This document shows, one piece after another, positions 53,945 to 64,000 of a stretch of 64,000 nucleotides of DNA (within the stretch, counting starts at the first letter, position 1; each line of letters opens with the position of its first letter). This DNA is from Macrosoma leucophasiata (taxonomy: Eukaryota > Arthropoda > Insecta > Lepidoptera > Hedylidae): positions 18,462,501 through 18,526,500 of the forward strand of contig JAWQUS010000010.1 of assembly GCA_036365455.1 (NCBI GenBank), written 5' to 3'. Made by a program: the position numbers and the translations under genes. The notes beneath the pieces are model-generated. The model ran no database searches and was not told the origin of the DNA. It was given only the letters and a program-made list of their open reading frames with translations.

Positions 53945-54170
53945 CCTAAGGCACAGTACAAATACGAACAGTATGGAAACTACGTACAAAACGTTCAAAA
54001 CGGCACACATACACAAACATGCGCATCGACGCTCGAGTAGCATGCGTCTCACTACTGCAGCACCGCGAAAACCGCTTAGGGCCTCGTCGATGCGCATGTT
54101 TGTGTGAGTGTGCCGTTTCAACGTTCTGTACGTAGTTTCCATACTATTCATATTTTTACTGTGCCTGAGG
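53945..54170. mobile_element. Foldback element with about 86-bp inverted arms
   Basis: Left arm begins CCTAAGGCACAGTACAAATA and runs to ACATGCGCATCGACG (54031). The right arm starts CGTCGATGCGCATGTTTGTG (54085) and ends TACTGTGCCTGAGG. A 53-bp spacer separates them. The ORFs on both strands here are palindrome artefacts. Confidence 0.78.
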
Positions 54171-54241
54171 CCTGGCTTTAGTCACCTGCTTCTACTAAAT
54201 CATCGAGGCAGCTTATTGTATTGAATCAATTTTACTCACAG

Positions 54242-54365
54242 GTCACTCCGGCCGTATACTTTGCATGTGCGTGACTCGCGAGTCACAGTACCTGCTCACG
54301 GGGTCAGAAGACACCAGCGTCATCGTGTGGGACTTGCACACGCTCGCCGTCAAAACTAAAATATT
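54242..54365 (+). CDS. NWD-like gene exon 13: WD40 repeat
   Basis: 124 bp, acceptor 'ttttactcacag', donor 'gtgagt'. A textbook WD40 unit: GHSGRILCMCVTRES, then YLLTGSEDTSVIVWDLHT. It has the GH start and the WD end. The exon joins exon 12 through a split glycine codon. It lies 71 bp downstream of a long-TIR foldback element ending near 54170, so mobile DNA has inserted close to the branch-point region. Confidence 0.93.
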
Positions 54366-54379
54366 GTGAGTACATCAGT

Positions 54380-54671
54380 TAAAATATTTTGCGTCGGGTC
54401 GTGACATGATAACTTCACCCCCCAATATTTAAAGACAACCTCTACAACTATACCGCCATATTGGAATGGCAGTCCGTTCCAATAATGCAATACCGCAATA
54501 CCGCAGGATAGACAGCAGCATCCTGCCCTGAAACTACCGCAACTGCAATCGCCAATCCACATGTCAGGTTTGGCGTGGCAATTATGTCCAGATGTTGCAC
54601 AACTGTAAGCATCTATGAATGTGAGGCTTTTGTGTAGCAGTGGACGTCTTTCGTCTGAAATGATGATGATG
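54380..54671 (+). repeat. LINE 3'-end-like repeat with (GATGAT)n tail
   Basis: Begins 15 bp after exon 13. It contains CAATACCGCAGGATAGACAG, AACTGTAAGCATCTATGAAT and AGTGGACGTCTTTCGTCTGA, then ATGATGATGATGA. The AGTGGACGTC...GATGATGA ending is a common insect LINE 3' terminus (knowledge of the type, not a search). Confidence 0.62.
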
Positions 54672-55047
54672 AGAACTCAAGTTATTTGAGTTTTTTCTCT
54701 TAACTCCGTACGCGTAAAATACCTGTATCCGTGAGAATTTTGGGAAATTCAATTAGTGCTTCTGAAGTACGCGCTAAATGGCAGCTTTGCAATTCCAGGG
54801 CCCGTACCATGACATGTTATTGCAATTCAATCTGGGAACTCCCAAAAAAATGGCAAGTACAAAAGTGTACTGTACACCTTTTCATTACCTACCGACAACT
54901 TTTCGTTTTTTCGAGAGGACTCGTAGTTTTGCCAAATATCGTGATCCCTTCCCGACCTTAAATTGCCCGTAATAACCAAAATTTGTCAGAAAAGTTTTTA
55001 TCTAAACATCTCTTGATGACTCTTACCACCAGAAGAATTATTTATAT

Positions 55048-55300
55048 TAGTAGCTCACCCGGCAAACTTCGTATTACCTCAGAATGAAATAATGTGTTTA
55101 ATATATACGGACTATTTGTATGGGAAAATAAAATTGTGTTTTTTACTATTCCCTTTAAATTTCTTCATATTATCTTACCTTTTAAACCTTTCCTGGGCTG
55201 CCAGAAATAATTCAGAACTAAAATTAACCAAATCGGTATAGCCGTTCTCGAGTTTTAGCGAGACTAACGAACAGCAACAGATTTTTATATATACGAGTAC
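55048..55300 (+). repeat. 'TGACCCGGCAAACTTCGTATT' family, copy 4
   Basis: CTCACCCGGCAAACTTCGTA to AACAGATTTTTATATATACG. It keeps the full GTTCTCGAGTTTTAGCGAGA block. Confidence 0.75.
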
Positions 55301-55552
55301 AACAACGTCTAACAGGATTGAATGTACAACCCGTGACTAGTTTGTTCAGAATCGATAACCGAATCGATTTAAGGCATTTTTGATATAGGTTGTTACCTAT
55401 CCCAAAATTAAATACAATACAATTAAGGAAATTATGGTCACCCATTTGGTGAACAGTCAATACAAACGAAAATGAGACTAACGTCTATCCAAAATATAAT
55501 GCTAGTCTCAACAAGTTTATTAAAACTCGTTGAGACGTGCATTTTATTAATA

Positions 55553-55743
55553 ACTAGCGGCCCGCCCCGGCTTCGCAAGCTCTGCTCCGTTCCTATAAGT
55601 CATAGCGTAATGATATATAGCCTATAGCCTTCTCCGATGAATGGGCTATCTAATACTGAAAAAACTTTTCAAATCGGACCAGTAGTTCCTGAGATTAGCG
55701 CTTTCAAACAAACAAACTCTTCAGCCTTATAATATGAGTATAG
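55553..55743 (+). repeat. RTE-like repeat ('TAATATGAGTATAGATA' end)
   Basis: GGCCCGCCCCGGCTTCGCAA, TAGCCTATAGCCTTCTCCGA, AAATCGGACCAGTAGTTCCT and CAAACAAACAAACTCTTCAG, then TATAATATGAGTATAGATA. Related decayed copies: 25290-25470 (antisense) and 28310-28480. This is recognised as a frequent lepidopteran repeat resembling RTE LINE 3' ends. Confidence 0.7.
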
Positions 55744-56130
55744 ATAATAATTTAAGAAATAAAATAGTGAAAATGAATCATAATTACTTTGCATTATTAT
55801 TACTAGCGAGTGTCAAAGGATTACGCAGGTAACGCTACATCACATTGCGACAGTGTACTTGTGAGAGTTGTTTTGTTTTATGTGCGGTCGTAAATAGAGG
55901 TAGGGTAAGTATGCATGCATAGGGTATGCATACTATTCGTACAAATTGAGGACAACATGTTTCTTAAATAAAAAATATTAAATACTTAAACATGTAATTT
56001 CAGTTCACGTATTATGATTATAACTCGATTTTCAAATCGAGGTGTTTAAGAGTGTGCCTTATTCCCGTTACATGTTGTATAGATAGATTTAGTCAGGTAA
56101 TTTATTTATCAACTCTATTTTGTCCTCAAG

Positions 56131-56242
56131 GGAACACATAGCACCTGTCTTGTGTGTGGCGGCCATCGTCAATCGCTCGCTGATCATCAGCGGAGGAGAA
56201 GACTCTGCCGTCATCATCACGTCGCTGGTTGACGGGGCACTG
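56131..56242 (+). CDS. NWD-like gene exon 14: WD40 repeat
   Basis: 112 bp, acceptor 'ttgtcctcaag', donor 'gtgaga', phase 2 in and 0 out. It encodes EHIAPVLCVAAIVNRSL, then IISGGEDSAVIITSLVDGAL. The 'H..pV.cva......isGgeDs.v.i' pattern is a WD40 blade whose final WD dipeptide has become IT, common in propellers of this family. Confidence 0.89.
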
Positions 56243-56390
56243 GTGAGATTACCGTAGTTTTAAAATTAAAAATAGCTCTTCTCTATTACTTTTTATGTCA
56301 AATCATAAGGTTGACAATCAAGCAGACGAGCCTGCAGCCTTCGCAGCGATGCCATTTTCCCGAAACAACTTTAAAATTATTAAAAGGTCT

Positions 56391-57525
56391 AGCTGTGCCC
56401 GCGACTTCGCTTGCGTGAGAATTTATGATTTTTCAGCATCTACCCGGACGAAGTCGTGGGCGAAGCTAGTATAAAAGTAGCCTAAGTTATTCCTTATTAC
56501 GTCAGCTATCTGGCAGTGAAAGTCCCGTCAAAATCGGTCAAGCTGTTCACGAGATTAGCCGGTACAAACAGACAGACAGACAGACAAAATTGTAAAAAAT
56601 GTGGTTTTGGTATATGTACCGTGTATACATACATATGAATTTAGTTAAAAGCAGTTATTCTAATGTACCAAACTTCTATATTTCTAACTAGCTGTGCCCG
56701 CGACTTCGTCCACGTGATAAAAAATGATTGTTCAGTATCAACCCGGACGAAGTCGTGGGCGCAGCTAGTATAAAAGTAGCCTAAGTTACTCCTTATTACA
56801 ACAGCTATCTGCCAGTGAAGGTCCTGTCAAAATCGGAGACACTCAAATTCTATTTATTTGTATGTAGGTATGTATGTATATTCATATAAGATTAGAAAGG
56901 TGGTGCGATATGTATTGCGATCTAGTTCTTAGTAAATTAAACTATGTTATTGTATGTGTATAAGATTGTAATCTGTTTTATTTAAAGGTTTATTGATGTG
57001 CTGATAACGCAAAATTACACGGTATGTATGTATGGATGTATGGAGATAAAAGTAGCCTAAGTTACTCCTTATTACATCACCTACCTACCCGTGGAAGTCC
57101 CATTAAATACGGATACACTCCAATTCTACTTATTTGTATGTAGGTTGTATGTATGGATGTATGGAGATAAAAGTAGCCTAAGTTACTCCTTATTACATCA
57201 GCTACCTACTCATGGAAGTCCCGTCAAAGTCGGATACACTCCAATTCTACTTATTTATATGTAGGTATGTATGTATGTATGAATGTATGGGATCAAAGTA
57301 GCCTAAGTTACTTCGTATCACATCAGCTATCTGCCAGTGAAAGTCCCGTCAAAATCGGTAGAGCCGTTTCCAAGATTAGCCCCGCCAAACAGACAGACAG
57401 ACAGACAAAAATTGTAAAAAATGTGGTTTTGGTATATGTACTGTGTATACATACATATGCATTTAGTAAAAAGCGGTAATTTTAATATTACAAACAGACA
57501 CTCCAATTTTATTTATTTGTATAGA
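56391..57525. repeat. Run of hairpin-capped 'GGGACTTTC' family copies
   Basis: Two full hairpins (56392-56467 and 56692-56768, arms GCTGTGCCCGCGACTTCG / CGAAGTCGTGGGCG) are each followed by AGTAGCCTAAGTTACTCCTT and GGCAGTGAAAGTCCCGTCA-type text. Then three short tandem units at 57000-57300 carry (TATG)n spacers, and the TCCAATTTTATTTATTTGTA end closes the run. The ORF 57267-57479 is only a shadow. Confidence 0.72.
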
Positions 57526-58249
57526 TTAAACCATTATTAAACTATTATTTCCTTATACAAACTCAATATAGTTGTTTCAAACAAGAGAGTTTCCATCTGT
57601 TTCAGTTATTTCTTTCATTACATTCTCGTAGAAACAATACCCTCCTTTGAGGATTTCCTGAAACCAAATAAAAAGAGGAGTTGAGCCTACGCTATACTGA
57701 TTTTAACTAAGATTGCACATACATTTATATGTAGTCCGATTTATTATATTATGGGCAAAAAGTCAATGTATATATTGTCTTTCATTAGTAAGATAACAAC
57801 AGTTGTTCTTAATGTATCCTAATTAAGGTCAGATGGGGTAAAATAGGACGGCCGCCGGGGAAGGGGAACAATGGCTCAAATAAATATTTATACAGTACGT
57901 ACAACTGTATGTTTATTATGTGCAAAGATAGTTAGGAATTAATTACAATGCACGGAGTTGCTGATTTAACACTAAAACTTGAATTAGGCTACTACAAATT
58001 GAATTTTAAATGTTATTTCCGTTCAGCAGGCTATTTTAAGTAGGGGCCTAAGCAGGGAATTATTAGAGAACTTTTTATAATATTATCAAATAAGTACCTA
58101 TACATTTCCTGGGGTAGGTAAAACGGTGTTGTCTCCCTGATACTATTGAAACAACCATGTTGAAATAGAACGGTACCTACATAATATCAGAGTGCATTTA
58201 ACATAATTTTAAAGTTTATTTTGAAGACAATTCCACTTCAACTTCAACG

Positions 58250-58512
58250 CCCAACAATAAATATTGCACATCGAGCCTACGAAAGAGACAATCGGCTAGT
58301 TTCAACTTCATATAGTCTTATCTCTGCTACACACTGCCTACGTAAACACTGATACTACAGAAACACTGATAGTCCGGTATTGGTCAAAACTTGATCAAAA
58401 TGGTCGACAAACGTCATATAGATAAGGTGCGAAAGAGACAACGCTCTACAAACTCGAAATAAGCCGAAGTCTCCTTCGTAAGGTCGATGTGCAATATTTA
58501 TTGTTAGGTACT
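58250..58512. mobile_element. AATATTGCACATCGA TIR family, copy 3
   Basis: Starts CAACAATAAATATTGCACAT and ends GTGCAATATTTATTGTTAGG. A short CACTGATA duplication lies inside. It ends 69 bp before exon 15 of the host gene. Confidence 0.72.
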
Positions 58513-58581
58513 GTATCTTTATGTGCCAAAGTGAAAGAATGGTAAATTCTAAACTCAAAACTTTTTTTATTTGTCCTAAAG

Positions 58582-58860
58582 GTAACCAAAATCGACCACC
58601 ATCGGGGACCGGTGACAGCTGTCAAAGTAATACAAGATGGCGAAATACTTGTAACAGGTTCCCAAGACGGGACCGTCTGTACGTGGAATGTGGACAACTT
58701 CACTCTTCTAAGTACAGTCTCTGCAGGTGTTCCTATTCACGCAATGGATGTCACTGAGGATAACGTGTTCCTCATCACTTTACAGGGTGAAAATGAATTG
58801 CACATAAGAACGTTCATAACAGGAACTCATCTACATGTATTGAAAAGGCATAAAGCTAAG
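58582..58860 (+). CDS. NWD-like gene exon 15: two WD40 repeats
   Basis: 279 bp, phase 0 at both ends, acceptor 'tttgtcctaaag', donor 'gtaagg'. First blade: VTKIDHHRGPVTAVKVIQD and ILVTGSQDGTVCTWNVDNF. Second, weaker blade: VPIHAMDVTEDNVFLITL and ENELHIRTFITGTHL, then HVLKRHKAK. The exon begins 70 bp after a TIR element copy that ends near 58512. Confidence 0.93.
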
Positions 58861-60229
58861 GTAAGGGAGAATTTAGACTTTATCAGTTTGAATTTATGAT
58901 GTAGTTGGTGAACTTTCTTGAGAAATGGATGCATATGATCATCAAGATGTTATTAATATTAAGAGTCGCAATGCCTTGACAATATTCAGCGTTATTAGAA
59001 CGAGAGCGGGTCGCCTTCATTCAACAGTTACAGGACCGGTCGTTGTAGGCATCTTTCGAATATTTAGTTCAGCAGCGGACGTTTACAGCGTGAAATGTTG
59101 ATTCAGCATTATTGCTTCAATATTGGTTTTGCTTCAAAATAAGCCAGATATATCCCCTGCCTATCTCCAACGAATGAATAATAATTATTAGTGTATAACT
59201 ACAGACAATCCTTTAATCATGTTAGCGTGTCACCGTTGCGTGTTAATTGTGCTTACTCATAAAAGCTTTCTGTAAAATACATCCTTAATTACATTCAACA
59301 TTATATTTAAGGCTTAAATTTTCCATTAGTGATAATGAAATTTATTAAATTAATAGCATCAAGCGTATTTAATTTAATTGGTTCTAGGAACGAATTAAGG
59401 TTTTGGTAGTATCTCCGCAACTTTTGTTCTAGGTCTTTGTTTAAAGTATTACATGTATCTATTTTTTTTTTATGGTTCTATGTGATTATTATCTTTTATG
59501 TATCTTAAATTATTAGAAACGAAATAAATAGCTATACGGTACAGCCTTCTTCATTAAAGTCAGGGGTGTAGTCGATCGCTCTATGAACAAAACATTTTAA
59601 ACAAAAAAACTGATCCGAATTTCAGAATAGCTATACAATTTCATTGAAGATTCAAACACGAAATGAAAAATCGATTCCTTCATAGTGGTCAAAATAGCAT
59701 TCCTGACACAACTTTAGTCCAAATAAATTAGAAAAATTGTTCTAACAAGAAAATTCAGTTATTATGACCAAAGGTTAACCACGAAAGAATCCATCTCAAC
59801 TCGTCTCAACCCTCCCCGAGGTAATTGGGGATCGCTAAATTGTTTTAGCTCTTACTTACACATTGCAAAAGGAAATAAATTACCACCGATTCTTAGTAAG
59901 TGCCCTTAGACCTTTCTTATTACATTTACTCGCAATATAGTGATAACTGCTCACATTTAGCCGACCATTGATATTACAATTTCAGTTTGCAGGATTCCCT
60001 TTTGTTATTTGTTGATAACTCTTTCAATGTTCCCACAAAAGTTTTTCGCAGCCGTCGCGATGTTTTCTGTGATAAATTGCTACGTACTTTGTTGTTATAC
60101 GTTTTGATTTACCGTTTGTATTGCTTTTTATCTTCAAACGTTTTATTTTGTTCAGGGTTGTTGGGTACCTACTTAGAAGCGTTTTTTCTTTGTGTATTTA
60201 CGTCCTCTTATGATTTTTTTTTTTTCTTA
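58861..60229 (+). other. Intron 15
   Basis: AT-rich. A decayed LINE-like end 'AGCAGCGGACGTTTACAGCG' is at about 59070-59095. The ORF at 59987-60238 is hydrophobic and runs into the palindrome at 60230; it has no support as a gene. Confidence 0.45.
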
Positions 60230-60317
60230 TTGACTTAAATATCTTATATATATAAGATTAAATATCTTATATATATATAATATTAAATATCTTATATATA
60301 TAAGATATTTAAGTCAA
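60230..60317. repeat. Palindrome of three ATCTTATATATATAAGAT units
   Basis: TTGACTTAAATATCTTATAT at the left is mirrored by ATATAAGATATTTAAGTCAA at the right, with further self-complementary units in the centre. It could extrude a cruciform and is prone to assembly errors. Confidence 0.82.
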
Positions 60318-60988
60318 TTTTTAATTGAATGGCAAAAAATTTTCTCTCGGCACATTAAATTTAAGTATAAATGTACCCCTTTAATTTAATGTAGGTACGT
60401 CAAAACATTATTTCGGAACATAAAAATCGAAGTGCGTTTAATATCTTAATTTTGATAACACATCATCAAGTTTGTAAGACTTTGGTAATTTATAACAAGA
60501 CAACCTTAAAACTTTCGATATCTCTCGAACATCTGAAAATGTTTTTGCTGATGCCTGCTTACTAGATGAACCAATTCGTAAAATGTTTTTATTTGCTTCT
60601 TTGTACGTTGACGTTTTTATTTTTATCTAATACAACTAGGTTTAGAAATGACAAATATGCCAACTCTAGAAAATTCATTAGCTCACTTGAAACCATACCG
60701 CTGACACTGCAGTTTAATATCAAATGTTGCTATTCCCACGTTCTGGATGATTAGCAAAGGCTTAGCTAGGATTTTTTGTAATCTAACACATAGTTGACGA
60801 AATTGACTGATTACAGACGTACACAATCCTCTTAGTAGAAGATATTCCTCCTAGAAGTAATACTCTTATTATTGACTCCTAATTCAATACCCGATTCAAA
60901 ATGAAATGCACCTGCAAATATTCCAAAAACTGTATAATTATATGTTTGGTACCTTTATCACTTATAACTAACGATCATCTTGATTTAG

Positions 60989-61160
60989 GTAAAATGCTTC
61001 TGCGTGGCTCATGATTCTTCCCGAGCTGCTGTGGGCTGTGCTGATCAGCGAATTTACGTATATAGTCTACACAGCGCCCAATTGCTGCGTACTTTGGCTG
61101 TTGCGCATGATCTCGCCGCGTTGGCCATTGCTGACAAAGACCATTTCTTACTGGCTGCAG
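60989..61160 (+). CDS. NWD-like gene exon 16: WD40 repeats
   Basis: 172 bp, acceptor 'cttgatttag', donor 'gtaaat', phase 0 in and 1 out. The peptide is VKCFCVAHDSSRAAVGCAD, then QRIYVYSLHSAQLLRTL, then HDLAALAIADKDHFLLAAG. It encodes one blade end plus the beginning of the next, which continues in exon 17. Downstream, at about 61176, a decayed tRNA-headed repeat follows within the intron. Confidence 0.91.
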
Positions 61161-61310
61161 GTAAATACAACATAACTAGATCGCTTAGTGCTAAGAGCGG
61201 CTAATGTAAGAGAGGTCAAAAGTTCGAATCCCGCCTGAAGTATATAGTAATTTTCAACTTTTTTTTAAATTCATTGAATTCACTCGCAAGTGTTGTTGCA
61301 AAAAATGTTA

Positions 61311-62721
61311 CATGTTAAGTATGTACCTACATATTCATTACAACGTATGAGTGGAAATGCATAATATTAAGTTATCTAAAAATATATTTGGCAAATGGAA
61401 GAAAGGAGGTCCGCCACTTTGTATGGGGCATTGGTACATAATTGTACATCAATAAAACTTTTCGTCCTCAGACATTAGTACACATACTACTATTTAAAAT
61501 ATATTTCACTTCGTTGACACATGGGGTTCATGAGATATACTAATTTAAAACTTGTAAGAATGAAGTCGTTTATCCGCCATATTTTTTTTATTTTCGTACT
61601 AATAGGCGTTAATTTAAAATTGACGGTTTGTAGATTGCTATTATCGCTAAGAAAGTGATTTGTACACTAAATAATCACGCTTGTATCCACAAATACCTAC
61701 CTATAAATGCTTTTCACTGAACACCGAGCACTTTTTTTTTGGCAAATTCCAGTCTGCTTTTGCAGATTAAAATAAATTGTTTTTAGACAAACTAACGAAC
61801 ACGATCAACTGACTTGAACAGAAACCTCTAGCACTACCTACGTATTCCAAATCGCAAAGCACTCGAAATTCGTTTCAACAAGCACATAAACAAGGCAGTA
61901 GTCAAAACACAGAGAAGTCACAGAACGCCAAGTGAATGACGCGACGTCAATCATCAATGACGTGACAGACATGAGGTGACATATCAAAGCGTCAAAAAAG
62001 GATGTGTCAACATAGGCGGCTGTCACAAAATACCGATGTTTAAGAATATCGATCCATTGATCGGGTCACTTAGTCTTTTGTATTGATTTTAAAACATAAA
62101 TGAATGTATTTCAGTAAACCCTCACCTGTTTGTTGGAAAATTAAAATGAAATCTAACGTGTACTTTCACTTATTTTTCTATTTAATAAGTAACCGATTTT
62201 TTAAATATGATTAATCGACACTTTCTGATACAATAATTAATCCTACGCCATTACAATTCGTTACGTTCCTTTCTACGCCATCATAAATATCAAAAGTACA
62301 GATTTTTTCAAAAACTGTTTTAAATACTTTTCCGGTGGTTTTCAGTATCATATTATACTGAAAAATTTACAGCTCTATGCGCACAAATTTTATGTAAAGT
62401 ATTTGTTCATGTACAATCTATGTACCATTTTGGCTGATCTCCTTTCGGAATTGCCAAGATAAGACGGGTCGGTTGCCTATTTATCCTTCTAAAATTCAGT
62501 GACTCCAAATTTTATTTCATTTTTAAAACCATAAAAATTATCTATAAAACAATATGATTTATTAAAACAATTGATAAATGAAGTGAATTCAATTGAAAGT
62601 TTTATATTACAAATTGATGACCAAAGAACGATTAATAACCTAATTGCCATTTTAAACAATATCAATCAGTGTAAATTCCTAAGCATTTAATAAAGTTAAC
62701 GGAGTAATCTCGAAAATTCAG
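61311..62721 (+). other. Intron 16
   Basis: A decayed tRNA-headed repeat at 61176-61320 precedes this stretch. GTGACGTCA-like words cluster at 61925-61990 (AATGACGCGACGTCAATCAT). The rest is AT-rich and unrecognised. Confidence 0.45.
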
Positions 62722-62840
62722 GCGGAAACAGAGTGACGATCTATTCATTTCACACCGAGGACAACTTGACAAATTTCCGACCGACGAAACAGTTGAAGAG
62801 GCGACAAACAAAATCGACTACGAACATCACTATGCTACAG
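62722..62840 (+). CDS. NWD-like gene exon 17: WD40 blade end with a basic insert
   Basis: 119 bp, acceptor 'cgaaaattcag', donor 'gtatct'. The split glycine codon is followed by GNRVTIYSFHTEDNLTNF, the last strand of a blade. Then come RPTKQLKRRQTKSTTNI and TMLQ, a strongly basic, threonine-rich loop unlike a WD repeat. It may be a surface loop, docking site or nuclear-localisation-like stretch; this is inference only. Confidence 0.86.
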
Positions 62841-63323
62841 GTATCTTACTACCATTATAAATGATATTTGTTTGATTTCATTTCATTTCATTTAATGGTT
62901 GTTTTCTCTGCAGCAAAATGATTTTGTCTTAATAGTACAATCGTTCTATATTATTTTTATCAATTATGCTCACGTTATGCCGTATCATAAGGCACGTGAA
63001 CTGAGTTTACTCTGGACAATTATTTTATGAATATTCACTGTTTTGTTTTACATTTCGTCGGCAGCGTATGGCGGTCTACATGTACTACGTGTATTACCTA
63101 CAAATTGTACTTACATACGTAACCCTTAGTGAATTGCTATCATTTCTCATGCTTTCGAGATAATGACCATTTTTGAACTGATATTGAAACAATATATATT
63201 ATTAAGTTTTATTTTTTTACTCTTAAGGTTCGATAATACTACTGAATGTAAGCACTATGTTACGGGAAAACTTCCACTAAACTTTCACCTTGTTTAGATC
63301 ATTTCGTAAGTTTCAATCACCAG
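62841..63323 (+). other. Intron 17
   Basis: AT-rich with no repeat recognised. An unused AG at 63295-63296 precedes the true exon 18 acceptor. Confidence 0.5.
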
Positions 63324-63584
63324 GCGGAGCAGAGTGAGCTGATACCAATAAGCTGTCTGGAAGTATCTCGCGATGGTCAACTGGCAGCCAGTGGTTGTGC
63401 CCGCGGCTTGGTGCGAGTGTGGCAGTTGTCCACGCACCGCTTGCAAGCGACTCTCAACGGTCACATGGGCCATATCACCTGCGTCACCTTCTCACCGAAC
63501 AACCTCCTCGTGCTCAGCGGTTCCGAAGACAGGACTATAGTGGTCTGGCAGTTAGCGGATAACTCGCCTTCTTTGACTTATAAG
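63324..63584 (+). CDS. NWD-like gene exon 18: two WD40 repeats
   Basis: 261 bp, phase 0 both ends, donor 'gttaga'. Blade one: LIPISCLEVSRDGQLAASG then GLVRVWQLSTHRLQATL. Blade two: GHMGHITCVTFSPNNLL then SGSEDRTIVVWQLADN. An earlier AG at 63295-63296 ('cttgtttag') would bring in an immediate stop (ATC ATT TCG TAA), so the acceptor at 63321-63323 ('aatcaccag') is used. Confidence 0.92.
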
Positions 63585-63791
63585 GTTAGATTGGCTGGAA
63601 ATTCTAATATATTTGTTTCCATTGCAGTGAGTATTTAAAATATATTTTTACGCAAGAACTCTTCTGCACCAATGACCATCAGATCTTCGAGCTATATGCC
63701 CTGCCCACTGCCACTTGAGTTTCGCTATTGGATTTTTCATCAGTTCCTACTGCCTACTGCTCTTCGTCATATAATTATTTTTATTCAACAG

Positions 63792-63962
63792 GGTCATTCA
63801 GCAGCTCTGCAAATACTGTTGATGATGTCGGACGGTCGCCGAGCTTTATCAGGGGATAGAGCTCGAAACGTGCACATATGGCTGGTTGACTCCGGCATTG
63901 TTCTCCACTCGACCACCAGCCCAACCGCTAGTATCGACGTCACATTGAACATGAAATTTGCG
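63792..63962 (+). CDS. NWD-like gene exon 19: WD40 repeat (last exon visible)
   Basis: 171 bp, phase 0, acceptor 'ttattcaacag', donor 'gttagt'. The peptide is GHSAALQILLMMSDGRRAL, SGDRARNVHIWLVDSG and on to LNMKFA. It is a WD blade plus the first strand of the next one. The donor and the unfinished blade show the gene runs past the right edge of the window. Confidence 0.9.
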
Positions 63963-64000
63963 GTTAGTGTAATCTAAACAACTTCACATCTGTATTTCCT

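Larger units (their letters stand above)
1040..63962 (+). other. Gene span: NACHT and WD-repeat protein (NWD1/NWD2-like), open at both ends
   Basis: Nineteen exons can be chained on the plus strand with GT-AG boundaries. Phases agree at every junction but one (exon 8 to 9). The summed coding length is about 3.7 kb over 63 kb. The order of parts (N-terminal NWD-type region, NACHT P-loop NTPase, helical region, WD40 repeats) matches the STAND family of signalling ATPases that includes animal NWD1 and NWD2. In such proteins ATP binding by NACHT usually drives oligomerisation, while the WD propeller senses or binds partners; the specific partner here is unknown. The first exon lies upstream of the window and the last downstream, since both terminal exons are internal (phase 0, flanked by splice sites). 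No promoter or polyA site of the gene is therefore visible. The family call is firm; orthology to a named gene is not tested. Confidence 0.88.

Noticed and set aside
53858..54151. 97-codon ORF overlapping a plus-strand ORF
   Set aside because: Mirror-image ORFs produced by the long foldback arms.

Overview
The window looks like an AT-rich insect nuclear genome, most likely from a moth or butterfly. It has GT-AG introns of up to about 14 kb and a dense set of short repeats. Several of these resemble repeat families I associate with Lepidoptera: tRNA-headed SINEs, the 'CCCGCGACTTCGTCCG' hairpin repeats, a 'CCAACCCGCATTGGAGCAGC' repeat and a 'GGTTCCGT' repeat. The lineage is inferred from remembered repeat motifs, not from a search.

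One host gene spans the whole window on the plus strand and is open at both ends. I rebuilt 19 exons (1040-63962, about 1,235 codons) by joining conserved-looking peptides across GT-AG sites with matching phase. They encode a STAND-type NTPase of the NACHT-WD repeat family (NWD1/NWD2-like). The order is an N-terminal NWD-type region (exons 1-3), a variable acidic/serine-rich linker (4-5), the NACHT NTPase with Walker A and B in one 745-bp exon (6), a helical post-NACHT region (7-11) and a C-terminal WD40 propeller (12-19). All exon joins keep frame except the step from exon 8 (ends 10437) to exon 9 (starts 12238), where a small exon of 3n+1 bases seems to be missing from the model.

Everything else is intronic and mostly mobile DNA. 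At 34.2-37.1 kb on the minus strand lies an uninterrupted 972-codon endonuclease/reverse-transcriptase ORF of a non-LTR retrotransposon. At 13.0-20.6 kb there is a recent direct tandem duplication (about 3.7 + 3.9 kb), and the second copy carries its own later LINE insertion. Around 23.5-25.0 kb is a hAT-like element with a TAGGGTTTTC terminal inverted repeat and a near-perfect 8-bp target duplication. Around 44.5-48.0 kb is a spaced repeat array split by at least three elements, one of which carries a nested SINE that itself carries a nested LINE tail, both with clear target-site duplications. Many foldback or TIR elements and long near-perfect palindromes are scattered through the introns.

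I see no prokaryotic features, CRISPR array, rRNA or convincing functional tRNA gene. tRNA-like sequences occur only as heads of repeated elements. Repeat boundaries are by eye and approximate unless a target-site duplication is quoted.
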